Shown: positions 63,711 to 64,000 of the stretch, piece by piece
Layout: each line of letters begins with the position of its first letter
Numbering within the stretch: the first letter of the stretch is position 1
Origin: Petrolisthes cinctipes
Lineage: Eukaryota > Arthropoda > Malacostraca > Decapoda > Porcellanidae
Direction: 5' to 3'
DNA: 64,000 nucleotides
NCBI GenBank assembly: GCA_033782935.1
Contig: JAWQEG010001238.1
Location: 1-64,000, forward strand
Notes under the pieces: generated by a model
Seen by the model: only the letters and a program-made list of their open reading frames with translations
What the model was told of the DNA's origin: nothing
Databases searched by the model: none
Position numbers and translations under genes: made by a program

Positions 63711-63740
<30 letters not shown>
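63300..63740. repeat. Compound (CA)n minisatellite
   Basis: Long CA runs separated by the units ACTATAAGATACTTTAAAAA and ACTACAAGATACTTTACTTT plus TAATAATCA. The pair is repeated three times with a period of about 120 bp. Confidence 0.92.
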
Positions 63741-63742
<2 letters not shown>

Positions 63743-63750
63743 CTACTTAC

Positions 63751-63990
63751 CACTCAAGCTATCCTTCTTAAAAGTAAGGACATGACCAGCCATATTCAAC
63801 ACTCGTAGTCCCTCACGTCGCATCATCCTTGGGTCGTCAGGGTGTATGTGGTCCCGGATCAGGTAGTCGAGGAGGAATTGCTGGCGTAGTTGTGTGTTTT
63901 GTGGGGAGTTGTGGTAGAGGGGGTGGGGGGCGTCTTGGGGTACTATGTTCAACATGACTAAGTGTTGTGGTGATAAGATGGTTCTCACTT
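63751..63990 (-). CDS. FAS1-domain gene, N-terminal half of domain 1 (first in window)
   Basis: 240 nt; acceptor ATTTTCCAG, donor TTGAGTG before GTAAGT; phases 1 to 1. It encodes VRTILSPQHLVMLNIV, LRQQFLLDYLIRDHIHPDD and GLRVLNMAGHVLTFKKDSL. Same layout as the other two N-halves. The entry phase of 1 shows that the gene continues beyond the right edge with at least one further exon. Confidence 0.88.
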
Positions 63991-64000
63991 CTGGAAAATA

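Overview
This is animal nuclear DNA: intron-rich, dense in microsatellites and packed with old mobile elements. Low-complexity simple repeats, (TTAGG)n-type motifs at 63.24 kb with degenerate AACCT runs at 2.2-2.6 and 54 kb, and the retroelement types together suggest an arthropod, most likely a decapod crustacean. That placement is inference. There is no bacterial gene organisation, rRNA or CRISPR.

Three host genes can be rebuilt exon by exon from splice sites and reading phase. (1) On the + strand, six exons between 7.76 and 27.14 kb encode a type II membrane protein with an SGNH/PC-esterase-like fold (GDSHVR early, DKTH in the last exon). Its introns hold a complete 5.7 kb non-LTR retrotransposon on the opposite strand (15.6-21.3 kb) and many fragments. 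(2) On the - strand, ten exons between 54.93 and 30.54 kb join in one uninterrupted frame of about 1003 codons. The product has an N-terminal THAP zinc finger, long repetitive low-complexity regions and, at the C-terminus, a segment resembling the N-terminal part of P-element/THAP9 transposases, but no catalytic domain. (3) On the - strand, from beyond the right edge down to 58.75 kb, is the 3' part of a gene with at least three fasciclin (FAS1) domains. Each domain is split over exons at the same places; one exon carries frameshifts.

The rest is mobile and repetitive DNA. It includes I/jockey-type and RTE-like LINE fragments, two tRNA-derived SINEs, Ty3/gypsy remains, and hAT-, mariner- and pogo/Tigger-like elements. 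There is also a 1.6 kb long inverted repeat (40.15-41.76 kb) and a family of about thirteen ~100 bp palindromic hairpin repeats scattered through the window. Several insertions can be checked inside the window because an unoccupied copy of the target repeat is also present.

Positions were read by eye; splice boundaries may be off by a base or two. Family names come from recognised motifs, not from a search.
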